In this document: positions 1-10,558 of the stretch, one piece after another
Numbering within the stretch: position 1 is the first letter of the stretch
Layout: each line of letters starts with the position of its first letter
Assembly (NCBI GenBank): GCA_033032865.1
Contig: JAWHQI010000019.1
Span: 9,838,001-9,902,000, forward strand
From: Dactylorhiza incarnata
Lineage: Eukaryota; Streptophyta; Magnoliopsida; Asparagales; Orchidaceae
Direction of reading: 5' to 3'
DNA: 64,000 bases
Notes under the pieces: model-generated
What the model was told of the DNA's origin: nothing
The model's database searches: none
The model's input: only the letters and a program-made list of their open reading frames with translations
Position numbers and translations under genes: made by a program

Positions 1-134
1 GAAGGAGAAGTGTCACCTACGGACTCCTCAATCAGATCTTGAGAATTTGGTCCTTGAAATCTTAAGCGTCGCCAAATGGTTTGCTCGATTTCCGGATCCA
101 ATTCAAGAAGATTGGACGGATTCCTTCGGGTCAT
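1..134 (-). pseudogene. gag, N-terminal fragment, Athila-like element 1
   Basis: On the minus strand an ATG at 134-132 opens a frame that runs to the window edge without a stop. The peptide contains DPEIEQT followed by arginine-rich residues, which parallels the DPEIERT start of the gag at 9312 in this window and is typical of Athila-lineage gag. It lies just downstream of the primer binding site and LTR, the expected place for gag. Gag forms the cytoplasmic particle that packages element RNA. Only the first 44 codons are visible, so whether the gene is intact cannot be judged. Family assignment is inference. Confidence 0.6.
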
Positions 135-214
135 ACACCAAAAAGAAAAACGTAGAAAAGAGAGAAAAAATGATAAAATTAATAGAATTAAGCTTTCAAA
201 ATATCAACAATAGG

Positions 215-232
215 TCCCCGGCAACGGCGCCA
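215..232 (-). other. Primer binding site (tRNA-Asp type) of Athila-like element 1
   Basis: Read on the minus strand, the 18 bases TGGCGCCGTTGCCGGGGA are the complement of the 3' end of plant tRNA-Asp(GUC) including CCA. They start 6 nt inside the LTR end at 239. This primes minus-strand DNA synthesis and proves that the LTR to the right is the 5' LTR of a minus-strand element whose body lies left of the window. Confidence 0.9.
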
Positions 233-1166
233 AAAACTTGATGGAATAAATTCGCGCTGCGCAAAACTAGAATATTATCCACGTATAATTCGATAAGGCA
301 AGTGTACCTATCGCTTTATAGTATCGGATTTAGAAAATCAAGTGTTGTATTTTTCCGGGCTTGTTGAGTACTTCTACTCACAAAGAAGAGCTATTATTTT
401 ATCGATCGAAAGTTGGGTTTGTTTTGGAAAAACGATTTGGAGAAAATTAACTATGAAGAAAAATTATGATTTAAAGGATTAGCACTTGCTCTCGAATCCC
501 TTTGGAATAATATAATATTTTATAAAAGATGAAACCGCAAACTCTTATTGAAATATCTTCGACCGTGGAGGTTCCCAAAATATGGTAGAGCCTCTCTCGA
601 GAGAACTACCACCTAACCTTAGGTTGATCGATTAAGACCCCTCGGCCAGTCTAAACCCCCTAAGCTTGCTTTAAGCGGTGAACCCCACTATTGGATTTGA
701 CTCCAATCCAAAAGATTTGTGTCACCCTCTCTCAAGGAATGCATACAACTCTTTTTATCTTTGAGTGATCTCCTCGTTCGCATGGATCTCTCGATCACTA
801 GCAAACGAATCTTAGATTAAAAGTCATATTCCGGTCATAAGAAATCAAAAGAAAGTAATTCAAAGATAAATCGAAAATAGACAATACGAGAGTTTGCTAA
901 TTAGAAAAATTCAAAACATATTTTATTTTATTCCAAAGTTCATCATGACCAAGTGCTAAAGGAAATTTAGCTACTCATCATAGTGATGGGAATACAAGTA
1001 GAAGAGGAAAAAGACATGATTATGAAAACAACAATACTTGAATTAAAATAGCAATAATTTTAAAACTTACAACTTTAGGAAAAACTAGCTATAACAACAA
1101 AAATATTGAACTAAAGCTGAAAGTAAACTCCAAAATCGAACCCCTTGACTTATGGAGATTGCTACG

Positions 1167-1173
1167 TTTTATA
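1167..1173 (-). promoter_or_regulatory. TATA box of Athila-like LTR 1
   Basis: The minus strand reads CTATAAAAC here. It is the best TATA match in the LTR and lies 18 bp downstream of the first hairpin of the 1192-1660 array, so it is the likely U3 core promoter. Confidence 0.55.
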
Positions 1174-1191
1174 GTTGAAAAATCGGGGAGT

Positions 1192-1660
1192 CACGCCCTT
1201 GGTCACGCCCGTGACCAAAGGCGTGTAAGTTGCGTAATTGCTGTCTTGAAAGCCCGGGAACGTTGGGGAAGAAAAATCGGCAGAAATCAATTGCATGGCG
1301 GGTCACGGCCTCAGTCACGCCCGTGACCGAGGGCGTGTCTTGACCGGGTCTGGAAACGGCAGGAAACGTCGCGAACTAGAGTTAATCTGGCGGTTGTAAA
1401 AGAGTCACGGCCTCGGTCACGCCCATGACCGAGGGCGTGTAAGCTGGAAACAGCGGGAATTGATTGCTGGTTGTATTGAACGTATTTCGGGCGAGTCACG
1501 CCTGTAACATTGAGGTCACGCCCTCTGTCACGCCCGTGACTGAGGGCGTGTAATTTTAATCTGACGTGGCGGCTGAATTCTTCAACTGAAATGTGGCGGG
1601 GCTGGTTTACGGTCGTGACATGGTGTCAAGCCCTTGGTCACGCCCGTGACCTAGGGCATG
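1192..1660 (-). repeat. Array of five regularly spaced 34-nt hairpins in LTR U3
   Basis: Near-perfect inverted repeats of 34 nt occur at 1192-1225, 1304-1337, 1406-1439, 1517-1550 and 1627-1660. Each has 16-nt arms (core GGTCACG / CGTGACC, outer CACGCCC / GGGCGTG) around a CC centre. Start-to-start distances are 112, 102, 111 and 110 bp. The 67-79 bp spacers are not obviously similar to each other. A degraded half unit is visible near 1496. The array lies immediately upstream of the TATA box on the transcribed strand. Its role is unknown; enhancer or RNA/DNA-structure functions are inference. Confidence 0.9.
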
Positions 1661-1857
1661 TACTTTGCGATTTCGGCAGAAGTACTCCAAATATTCTCCT
1701 GATTATTCTTATGAGCTTGAAATTGTTATTGGCAGCCCAAATTACCTGAAAATACAAAAAGAAGGTAAATTAGTGATAAATTGACTAAAACTAAATTAAA
1801 ATAAATTAATTTTTAATAAAATATTATATAAAAATAACTATAAATAATGCATTATCA

Positions 1858-2342
1858 TTTGTGCATACTTGAAATGCAAATTACTATACATTGTAAATAT
1901 ATCTTTCCTTCATATTTTATAATCTTGCTTGCTACTTTTATATTACAAATTTACAATGTACTTGCAACTTGTGTATCTAAATTCAAAACAACTACTTATT
2001 TTATTTTAAATGCTTATTATATTTTGCTCTTACATATTCTTAAAGATGTTCAATATTTCTTTCGCTGTGTTCACTATTTTTCAAAAAGTTGCATTTATTT
2101 CTACATAATACACAAAGGAAAAATAATACTACTCGTCCCTACCTCCTTTTGATTATAACAAAAGAGGGAGATTAAATTAAATAAATAAATTAGAGAAATC
2201 TATGATTTAGGGGAGTAATTTAGGAAATGCACTCATGTAGGGGGAGTACCCACATAGGGGGAGTATGTATGGTTGTCACGCTTAACATATACTATAAACA
2301 CTACTTTAATTATATTATATTTCTTATTAGTGGATTTGTTAT
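1858..2342 (+). mobile_element. Copia element H, remnant of the 3' untranslated region
   Basis: This AT-rich stretch lies between the Athila LTR and the polypurine tract of H. It has no convincing ORF; the 101-codon frame at 1847-2152 is low-complexity and begins in the neighbouring LTR. GGGGGAGTA phrases near 2225-2265 resemble the purine-rich 3' ends of SIRE-type copia elements. The rest of H is left of the window. Confidence 0.5.
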
Positions 2343-2359
2343 TATCAAAAGGGGGAGAT
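2343..2359 (+). other. Polypurine tract of copia element H
   Basis: TATCAAAAGGGGGAGAT ends directly at the TGTTGG start of the LTR. It is nearly the same tract as in elements E and F (minus strand, AAAAGGGGGAGT). It primes plus-strand DNA and marks the LTR at 2360 as the 3' LTR of a plus-strand element. Confidence 0.85.
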
Positions 2360-3521
2360 TGTTGGAGCTTGTGTTCCACTTCTCTTAGTTTGAGAAATAA
2401 CAAATCACACTATGCGTTTGATCTTGCTTGTGTTTATAGTGTGCAGGTACTATAGTTAAATACCCTATGAACAGGGTGACGATTCTCTGAAAAGAGAGCT
2501 AACGCACCGCGTTAGTAGTTAACACTTCACGTTAACTTTCGTCAAGAAGAAGCCGTCAAGATGAAATGTCGTCGAGAAGGAATCCATCGAGAAGCCAGAG
2601 ACAACGCCAGCGTTGACTCTTAACACCCGCGTTGAGTCACGATCTGCCACGATCCCGACGGTTTGAACGCTCTCAGCAGCTGGTGTACATGATGCTTAAC
2701 ACTGGCGTTAACTCTTAACACCAGGCGTTAGCTCCCATGTGTACTTAAAGACCTGATTTCGTTTGCTAAAAGATAATGTAATCCAAGCCTTGATTATATA
2801 CTTCATAGAGATCATTTCATCCCGAATTTAGAGATCACTCCCAACACCAACATTGAGGAACAAGAATGAGAAGGAGATTTCCAATGACAAATTTGAAGAA
2901 GGATGCTCGATTCAACTCTGATGCGGTCATGACATATCTTTAACATCTCCTTCAACGCTCTTCAATCTAGGGAGTCTTTTATTATAATTTTTTACTTTAT
3001 CTTTTCATTTTTCCTTATAACGGTAGTGAATTCACCGCCTTGCATGTGGCGACTAGGCCGGGTTCAATTTAGATGGAAATTCACCGCCTTGTGCGTGACG
3101 ACTAGGTATAGGGTAGATCTAGGGGTGGCTAGAGGCCTTATCTGGGGATAGATAGGCTATAGCCAACCGGTCCTTGGGAGAAGGACTGGTGAAGGAACAA
3201 AAAGTGATTTTTAAGTTGTCGCCTCTAATTTCAATCGTTATTGAAATTTTATCCATGTAATCATTTTTGTGAAATATAAAATTATTTTTCACTATATCTA
3301 ATTTTTTTCTGGAATTATATTTCATAAAGAAAAACATTTTGAACATTTCTGCAAAAATATTTTCTGAAGAGATAACGCCCAGCGTTGACTCTTAACAACA
3401 GGCGTTAGCGACAGAGCAAAAAAGTTTTTCTGTTAATTAAAATCTGTAAGTTTCCTTCCAAAATAGTAAACCCCTTATTTACCCCCCCCCCCCCCCTCTA
3501 AGTGAGCCATCAGATCCAACA
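2360..3521 (+). repeat. 3' LTR of SIRE-like copia element H
   Basis: The LTR opens with TGTTGGAGC and closes with GATCCAACA (inverted TGTTGG/CCAACA). Its first 100 bp align with the minus-strand start of LTRs E and F (shared AATAACAAATCA and GTGTTTATAGT). A C-run at 3481-3496 sits near the end, as G-runs do in E and F. Beyond 3521 the sequence is Tat1 integrase, so H inserted there; the five bases after the LTR are CATTA, the expected target duplication whose partner is outside the window. Confidence 0.85.
2499..2731 (+). repeat. GCGTTA palindrome cluster in LTR H
   Basis: Three units of about 35 nt built from AACGC...GCGTTA/GTTAAC half-sites start at 2499, about 2602 and 2696, roughly 94-103 bp apart. 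A fourth copy lies at 3372-3408. They follow the same layout as the arrays in the other LTRs here, but their motif is related to the CTAACGC part of the E/F unit. No clear TATA box follows in this copy. Confidence 0.65.
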
Positions 3522-3522
3522 C

Positions 3523-3769
3523 ATTATAGTGATGATTGACTATTTCAGCAAATGGATCGAGGCAAAAGCGTTGCCCAAAATTACCACTCAAGTTGTGAGA
3601 AATTTCATCTGAGAAGAGATAGTATGCAGGCATGGAAGTCCAATGACAATTATCACGGATAATGGTTCTCAATTCAACAACTCTCAACATATAAATTTCT
3701 GTAATCAAATTGGCACTGAATTGCGTTTTGCTTCTGTGCATCATCCTAGAAGTAACGGTCAGGTAGAAG
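3523..3769 (+). pseudogene. Tat1 integrase, core fragment (first part)
   Basis: The plus frame encodes IDYFSKWIEAKALP, the usual lead-in of a gypsy integrase core with its first catalytic Asp, and then TDNGSQF with the second Asp. An in-frame TGA follows RNFI at about 3610. The fragment begins at the right edge of LTR H and ends at the LTR at 3770; it resumes at 10848. Integrase inserts element cDNA into chromosomes in the nucleus. Tat lineage is inferred from similarity to the other Tat copies here and from the downstream antisense genes. Confidence 0.85.
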
Positions 3770-5180
3770 TGATGCGTGTCGGCAAGTGCACCTGTCGCTG
3801 TCAAGTAATAAATACAGAGAATGGAATCCCCGGATGTCGGGCTCTTGAGGAATGCAGGTTGGGTGATCGAATCGCGTAGTGTGACTATTGTTACATAACC
3901 GTTAACAAACACAAAAAAGGGGGCTTTGGTTGGTTTTTCCTACTCTTAACAACAGTAAAAGAATTGCGGGTCGAAAACACCGCTTCACAAGGTGAGATGG
4001 ATGCGACGGCCGCGATGCCGTGCTTCGGAAGGCGGATGGAGCGTGCTCAAGTGCGAGAAGGTGAGGGTCGCAAACACCTCTTCACAAACGCCGTTAGCTC
4101 TTGCTAACGCAGATCGAACACCTTGTGTGCGTGAGTGAGTGGAAACGAAGTGATTCACAAGCAAGCAATGATGAAGTGCAAAGAAACATTCATTTCAAAT
4201 AAAACAAACATCAAACTATTCAGGTTTACAAGATTCAACAATTACAACGAAGGAAAGAAGGAAGAGATAACCGATGGGTGAAGACTAGCGGCCGTTCACG
4301 GTCGGAATGGTAGGTTGTCGGGCTACCTCCGGACTCGGGCGGACAATGCTTCCGGCGTAGAGAAACTGTCACGATTTATCTACGTAGTTCCGTCGTCTTC
4401 TTCCTCAGATTTACTCTTCTTCTCGCCAGACTAGAATGGAAAACAGTTGCTTGAGGGCTTGCGGATGGTGGAGAACGCTCCCGGACAAAGGAGAAAAGCT
4501 TGGAATGGTTGGAGAAGACTTCCCCTTGGGTAGGAGATGAAGTGGAGGTGTCCAAGAAGGGTAGTCGGCGGCGTACGGACTGGGAAATCCGCTACCGGCG
4601 GCTCGATCCCGACCTAAAAGCGGAACAGACTTATATATAGGCGCTGAAATGAATACTACGCACGGTCATTGGCGCACGACCAGTGGTCGTGCGCACTGGA
4701 ATTCTGCGATCGTGCGCGCTGCCTGGGCGGAGCCCTGCGAGGAAAGAAAATTATAAAATACATGTTCGCACGACCAGTGGCGCACGACCAGTGGTCGTGC
4801 GCACTATCGTAAGTGGTCGTGCGATAAGCCAAACAGAACTCATAAAAAGGGCGTTAAGTGCGCACGATCAGTGGCGCACGACCAGTGGTTGTGCGCAATA
4901 GAACCAGTGATCGTGCGCAGTGTTCCTGTACAGAATTGTACCGGGAACACCTGCACGACACCTGTTCCATCATACAACACCGGTCTAGCCACTGAAAGTG
5001 GAACTTAACAGCACATGAAAACTAATAACGAAGTTAAGCACGAAATCACACCAAAACGGGCCAAACGTGCACCTAGCATAGAATGATCAATATGAACTAT
5101 AACATGGCTAAAGTGCGGTGAAATGACTAAATAAACGGCCCAGATGAGTCCACAAAAGTGTATATGATCAGGACTCATCA
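3770..5180 (-). repeat. 3' LTR of the gag-protease element
   Basis: Starts TGATGCGTG and ends GACTCATCA, giving TGATG/CATCA inverted ends. It aligns end to end with the LTR at 9428-10842. The adjacent polypurine tract on its right marks it as the 3' LTR in minus orientation. Confidence 0.95.
4672..4896 (-). repeat. Three 23-nt palindromes in the 3' LTR
   Basis: Palindromes with 11-nt arms (GCGCACGACCA / TGGTCGTGCGC) around one base occur at 4672-4694, 4780-4802 and 4874-4896, spaced 108 and 94 bp. The third has one mismatch. Extra half-sites lie between them. The same three are in the other LTR. Confidence 0.9.
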
Positions 5181-5194
5181 CACCCCCAGACTTA
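5181..5194 (-). other. Polypurine tract of the gag-protease element
   Basis: The minus strand reads TAAGTCTGGGGGTG directly against the TGATG LTR end. This is the plus-strand primer. Two further near-copies lie inside the element at 5700-5712 and 6611-6624. Confidence 0.85.
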
Positions 5195-5699
5195 CCTGTT
5201 TGCGCGTCCCGAGCAAACGAATCCAGTGGAGTGTGAAAACGGTAGTTAACATAGAAAATTACACAGAGGAGTACGGTGCGAAGTAACATACGCATGCGAG
5301 TAGAAATTCTAGTAACAAGAGATTCTAACTATGCTAACTAGTTTACGAAAGTATTAAAGCGTAACTAGAGATTTATCAAAACTCAGTTGGTGAATGATGA
5401 AGAATTCGAACGATCATGCCCGGTGTGAAAGTAACAAGATGCTAAGGCGGGTGTTGCACAAGGTCGGGGTTTAGGAATAACTCCGCTGAAATCCATCAAC
5501 GTCGTGAACCATACGCTCGCCCGGTCATACTCTCTCCACGGCGTTAGCAAACTCACAAGTCAAATCAATAGGGCTTTTAGGAGTATAATGGGGCTTAGGC
5601 TGCGGTATGATATTCAAATTTAAACACGATGGCTACGCAACCCAAGTAAGCTAACGGAACGCTGCACCACACAGAACCAAAAACAACGCTCGTGTGACA

Positions 5700-5712
5700 C
5701 ACCCCCAGACTT
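5700..5712 (-). other. Internal PPT-like motif (copy 2)
   Basis: The minus strand reads TAAGTCTGGGGGTG, like the true PPT at 5181, but no LTR follows. The flanks differ from the PPT flanks. Confidence 0.6.
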
Positions 5713-6610
5713 ATCATGAAAACTAGGTGTGCACACGGCCTACTTCACAATCACCAACAAATTTTCTATTTAGCTCGGGAGGATTTCTTTTCAATATACT
5801 TTTTCCAGATTTTTTTTCTTCTTTTTAACAATATACTTTTCTTCTTTTACTTATCCCCCAGTTGGAACAATTTCAGCGAAATGGCGTTAATTTCCCCTTC
5901 TCATCACAACGATTCCATACATCACACCAAATGTAGAAAATGAGTGCAGATAACATCTATTTGGTTGCGACAGTAGGATAAGCTTCGGGCTTTGGTGGAT
6001 GAGGAGGAGCTGATCAAAGGAGTGGTAGGCACAAATTTGGCATGCAAAGGTGAGCGAAAAGGACAGGGAATGACAAGGCTCAAACTAGCCAAAAGGTGGC
6101 CTACATCACGTTTAACTCGACGAATCTCTCTCGCCCATGCTTCGAGAGTCGCTTGGGGCAAGTTCTTAGCCCACGAGAAAGGTAAACCTTCCTCCCGACT
6201 CGAGCAACACACGACTAGTGCTCGTACACACACAACACCGGGTTATCGTCAATTTCGTTCACATTCACCATTAGAGTATAATAAATCTAAAACTACGCAA
6301 AAAAATACTAATCATAAATTAAATGCATAGAGATAATTTAGTTTTACTCGAATTCTATTGTAGCATGCGGATGCGACTAGAACACTGCTCGAGTCAACAT
6401 CGCACTCTAAATAGTAATTCCTAAGCTAACATCCTATTTCACATTCCTAACCAAAATAGTTCATTCGAAAACAAAACAAATAGGTAAGCGTGCACTCATG
6501 TGGGTGAAGTGGTGCATGATGCGTGGAATAATGATAATGACAATGAAAATAAATAATACACAAACTTCTAATATGCAGTGCAACTCGTGCAAAGTGGATG
6601 ACAACATACT

Positions 6611-6624
6611 CTCCCCCAGACTTA
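6611..6624 (-). other. Internal PPT-like motif (copy 3)
   Basis: The minus strand reads TAAGTCTGGGGGAG, one base from the true PPT. It lies roughly 470 bp downstream of the protease stop, where pol or envelope sequence of an ancestor may have begun or ended. Confidence 0.6.
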
Positions 6625-7089
6625 GTCTAAACAATTCATCACATAAATTGGAAGCTAAGGAGGGGAAGAAGTGTTACCCAATGCTCAGAATTGAGCATAC
6701 CAGATGATTGGCGTTCAAGATCAAGCGCACTCCGCAGCGTCCGCACCAAAGAACACAAGACACCTGCAAGCACAAAACTAAAAACAGCAAAAAGCAAGTA
6801 TAAAAACTGAACTAAGCATGTTAGAAAAGAAATAAAATCAGGAAATCTGGGTTGTCTCCCAGTAGGGCTTTTATTTAATGTCCTTAAGCTGGACCAAATA
6901 CCTGTATTAACATTGTTTATATAGTGCAGGAATTACATAAAAGAAGTTCACAAGCAGTTTCACAAACTCAGATCACACAAATCAGCTATAAGCGCTCTTA
7001 TGGTGCGCGTCTCCCGTAGCGCGTAGGAGGGAGGTGAGGGCTTTAGGGCCAACACTGGTGTCACCCAGTGTTCCCCTAACCTCCGCCCT

Positions 7090-9312
7090 CTAGCCACGGA
7101 GAGCGGCAGCGCGAGCGTCGTGCAGAAGTTTCTCCTGTTTAAGTTTCGTGACCGTCGGGGAATGCCACCGTTGAAAGTTTTCAGATTTTTCCGCCTTGGT
7201 GGCGGGTGGCGTCACTTCCGTCATCGCGGTGACTACCGGATCGGCCCAGGAGATGGAGCGCTTAAATTTTTTATTACAGGAATCAAAACAAGAAGATAAT
7301 GGGACATTGTCCCGAACTAAATTCAAGTCAACGTTTTTCGAAATGCAGTCTTCTTCCGTCTCGGAACCAAATTCTCTCCGAAGATCAACTTCTTCTTCCT
7401 CACTAGACAGGTGCTCCTCCTTTTCTCCTTCAATTGATTCTTTAACTTCTTCATGTCCTGCACAGCTCAAAGATTCATCAAAAATAAAAAGAGGGGGAGG
7501 AGTGGATGTTTCAGTTGTAGCTTCGGGGCAAGTGGGCTGCGGCACCTTATTGGGTAGGAAGACACACCCTGTAACAAAATCAAGGGTGGCACCGCTCTCT
7601 TTCAAGAACAGCACACCCAAGATAGGGATAGAGTGATTTTCCTGAGGGCCCAACACCTGAAAATCAGCAACCACAATCGTCCCCTCAACTATCACCTCTA
7701 CATTTTTCACTTCCCCCTCAGATTGTATAACAGTCCCATTAGCAAGCATAAGGGATTTCCTTTCCTCCGTGTTCATCTCAAGTTGTAGTTTAGCAACATC
7801 TTGCAATGCAATGACGTTGCGGGAGGAACCGGAATCGCATAGAGCTTTCGTTTCAATATTGTTGATGGAACAGGAAATAACCAACTCACTTGGATCAGCC
7901 TCTACCACATCACCAAGACTCTTCCCCTGATCTATTGGGTTCTTTTCCGTGTTGCTAGGAAGGGTCCCCTGCGACCGCTCGGTTAGCACTTGGGCCAATT
8001 GGCCCAGCTGCATTTCCAAGTTTCGCATGGATGCGGTTTGGTTCACCATATTCGAGGTAGCCGCTTGCATGAATTTCTCCATCATCTCCTCCAGATTACT
8101 CCTTTTTTGGGCAGGGGGGGCTTGGTTATAATCCGGGAGTGGTGGCCTCGGTTGGCTCCCGGAGGCGTAAGCATCGTTTTGATGCTACACCGGTGCCCAT
8201 CGTTGGCCAGGCGTGTTTCGGTTCCATGAGAAGTTCGGGTGACTTCTCGCTCCCGGATTATAAGCATTATTAAAAGGCGCCCCCTTAGGCTGATTTCCTA
8301 CATAATTAACAGATTCATTCAAGGTTAAGTGCGCGAAGTCACCTGCTACATTGTTCCCTGAACATTCATACGCATGGTGGCCTCCGCCTCCACATCCTTC
8401 GCAAGTAATGACAGCAGCAGGCGCGGGAGTAGGAGGAAGTGATTCAACCATAAAGAGACCACGACCGCTTCTTGGAGCATTTCTCCCTGCAGTCCAGAAT
8501 GTACTGTGGGAGGCGGTGTCGCGCAGAATCCGAAGGGCCTCCTCTGGAGTGTGGTTCATTAATGTACCACCTGCCGCAGCATCGATCATTGCCCTGTAGT
8601 TGGGCTCGATCGCAAAGTAAAATGTTTCGACCACATTCCACGGTTGAAGCTCGTGGTTCGGACAACGGCGGAGAAGATCGCTAAGGCGCTCCCACGCCTC
8701 AGCAAGGGTCTCCTGGTCTAGTTAGCGAAAGGTGGCGATCTCCCACCGCAAGCTCACGATCTTATCCACAGGGTGGAATTTAGCAAGGAACTTGGATGCG
8801 AGGGCATCCCAAGTCGCAGCAGTCCCGGGCGGAATGGAGTGGAGCCACACCTTGGCTTTGTCGCGGAGTGAGAAGGGAAACAGTCTAAGCTTGACCGTGT
8901 CGTCAGTAATCCCTGCGTAGCGGAAGGTTCCGCAAATATCAGAAAACTCTGCCAGATGCAGATGCGGATCTTCGCTGGCCAACCCAGAGAACTGAGCGTT
9001 GTTCCGGATGATGTTCAAGATCGCAGGTTTGATCTCGAACTGATTGTTCATAATATTGGGCCCAAACCCAGGATACACACTCCCAGCAGTTGGAGTGGTG
9101 TAGTCTCTCATCGTGCGGGGTCGAGGCCTAATCGCCTCCTGCTCATCTCCAGGCTGGTGTTGCCCCTCGTTGGGCACTCTCGCATCAACATCATTTGGGT
9201 CTACCTGATCACCCATTGCCGCTTGTACGGTAGCAGCGCGCCTTCGCGCGCGAGCGGTTCGTTCGATTTCCGGATCAAAGGGTACGAGTTCCCCTGCGGC
9301 TTGTCTCTGCAT
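7090..9312 (-). pseudogene. gag-protease polyprotein, Athila-like, two nonsense codons
   Basis: One minus-strand frame of about 740 codons runs from ATG 9312 to 7090, broken only by TAA at 8724-8722 and TAG at 8187-8185. The N-terminal third has the Athila gag phrase LFPFSLRDKAKVWL and FLAKFHP; the middle has DAAAGGTLMN and a CX2CX4HX4C zinc knuckle (CEGCGGGGHHAYEC) that binds RNA. The last third has a retropepsin motif CDSGSSRNVI and a downstream hydrophobic ILG flap region, then an acidic linker. The frame ends without entering RT, which sets this element apart from autonomous Athila. The first stop looks like a C-to-T change, and C-to-T decay is common in methylated transposons (inference). 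Confidence 0.85.
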
Positions 9313-9403
9313 GCACGATCACAAACAAAAAGAAAAACAAAGAAAGTCAAAAACAACTGCTCGTATAACGAGAGTCACAACACAAGATGATACACGCCTG
9401 CAT

Positions 9404-9421
9404 TCCCCAGCAACGGCGCCA
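9404..9421 (-). other. Primer binding site (tRNA-Asp type) of the gag-protease element
   Basis: Minus strand TGGCGCCGTTGCTGGGGA matches the tRNA-Asp 3' end with one mismatch and sits 6 nt inside the LTR. Confidence 0.9.
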
Positions 9422-10292
9422 AAAACTTGATGCGTGTCGGCAAGTGCACCGGTCGCTGTCAAGTAATAAATGTGGAGAATGGAATCCACGGATGTCGGTC
9501 TCTTGAGGAATGCAGGTTGGGTGATCGAATCGCGTAGTGTGACTATTGTTACAAAAGCATTAACAAACACAAAAAAGGGGGCTTTGGTTGGTTTTTCCTA
9601 CTCTTAACAATAGTAAAAGAATTGCGGGTCGAAAACACTGCTTCGCAAGGTGAGATGTATGCGACGGCCGCGATGCCATGCTTCGAAAGGCTAATGGAGC
9701 GTGCTCAAGTGCGAGAAGGTGAGGGTCGCAAACACCTCTTCACAAACGTCGTTAGCTCTTACTAACGCGGATCGAACACCTTGTGTGCGTGAGTGAGTGA
9801 GTGGAAACAAAGTGATTCACAAGCAAGCAATGATGAAGTGCAAAGAAACATTCATTTCAAATAAACCAAACATCAAACTATTAAGGTTTACAAGATTCAA
9901 CAATTACAACGAAGGAAAGAAGGAAGAGATAACCGATGGGTGAAGACTAGCGGCCGTTCACGGCCGGAATGGTAGTTTGTCGGGCTACCTCCGGACTCGG
10001 GCGGACAATGCTTCCGGCGTAGAGAAACTGTCACGATTTCTCTACGTAGTTCCGTCGTCTTTTTCCTCATATTTACACTTCTTCTCGCCGGACTGGAATG
10101 GAAAACAGTTGCTTGAGGGCTTGCGGATGGTGGAGAACGCTCCCGGACAATGGAGAAAAGCTTGGAATGGTTGGAGAAGACTTACCCTTGCGTAGGAGAT
10201 GAAGTGGAGGTGTCCAAGAAGGGTAGTCGGCGGTGTACGGACTGGGAAATCCGCTCCCGACGGCTCGATCCCGACCTAAAAGCGGAACAGGC

Positions 10293-10301
10293 TTATATAT
10301 A
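10293..10301 (-). promoter_or_regulatory. TATA box of the gag-protease element LTR
   Basis: The minus strand reads TATATATAA in a GC-rich setting. The same site is in the other LTR near 4631-4639. The first palindrome begins about 32 bp upstream of it. Confidence 0.7.
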
Positions 10302-10333
10302 GGCGCTGAAATGAATATTGCGCACGGTCATTG

Positions 10334-10558
10334 GCGCACGACCAGTGGTCGTGCGCACTGGAATTCTGCGATCGTGCGCGCTGCCTGGGCGGAGCCCTGC
10401 GAGGAAAGAAAATTATAAAATACATGTTCGCACGACCAGTGGCGCACGACCAGTGGTCGTGCGCACTATCGTAAGTGGTCGTGCGATAAGCCAAACAGAA
10501 CTCATAAAAAGGGCGTTAAGTGCGCACGATCAGTGGCGCACGACCAGTGGTCGTGCGC
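10334..10558 (-). repeat. Three 23-nt palindromes in the 5' LTR, upstream of TATA
   Basis: Copies at 10334-10356, 10442-10464 and 10536-10558 (108 and 94 bp apart), each GCGCACGACCA, one base, TGGTCGTGCGC. Partial copies of the half-site (CGCACGACCA, GTGGTCGTGCG, GATCGTGCGC) fill the gaps. Position relative to TATA suggests an enhancer-like array; this is inference. Confidence 0.9.

Larger units (their letters stand above)
239..1857 (-). repeat. 5' LTR of Athila-like element 1
   Basis: Boundaries are set by the primer binding site on the left and TGATGG...TTATCA ends. The length, about 1.6 kb, suits Athila. Its opening bases resemble the LTR starting near 18940 (a shared phrase GGCAAGTGTACC / GGCAAGTATACC and later TTTTTCCGG), so the two families are related. 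A TATA box and an array of five hairpins occupy the U3 part. The right edge abuts copia H sequence. The mate LTR is outside the window, so the target duplication cannot be checked and the right end is the less certain one. Confidence 0.75.
5195..7089 (-). other. Long non-coding 3' region of the gag-protease element
   Basis: About 1.9 kb between the protease stop and the PPT where autonomous Athila elements carry pol and an envelope-like gene. I see no pol motif and no long ORF on the minus strand; the 103- and 112-codon frames near 5922-6330 oppose each other and look fortuitous. Two internal copies of the PPT phrase (5700-5712, 6611-6624) are the only recognisable landmarks. Confidence 0.7.

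Noticed and set aside
216..232. tRNA-Asp gene (CCCCGGCAACGGCGCCA)
   Set aside because: Only the 3' end is present, including the non-encoded CCA, next to an LTR; it is a primer binding site. The same holds at 9404.
1192..1660. CRISPR-like repeat-spacer array
   Set aside because: Units are hairpins inside an LTR of a plant retrotransposon, spacers are 67-79 bp, and no cas genes exist. The resemblance is only in layout.
3475..3912. 145-codon minus-strand ORF
   Set aside because: It spans the end of LTR H, Tat1 integrase and the start of another LTR; the real coding strand here is plus.
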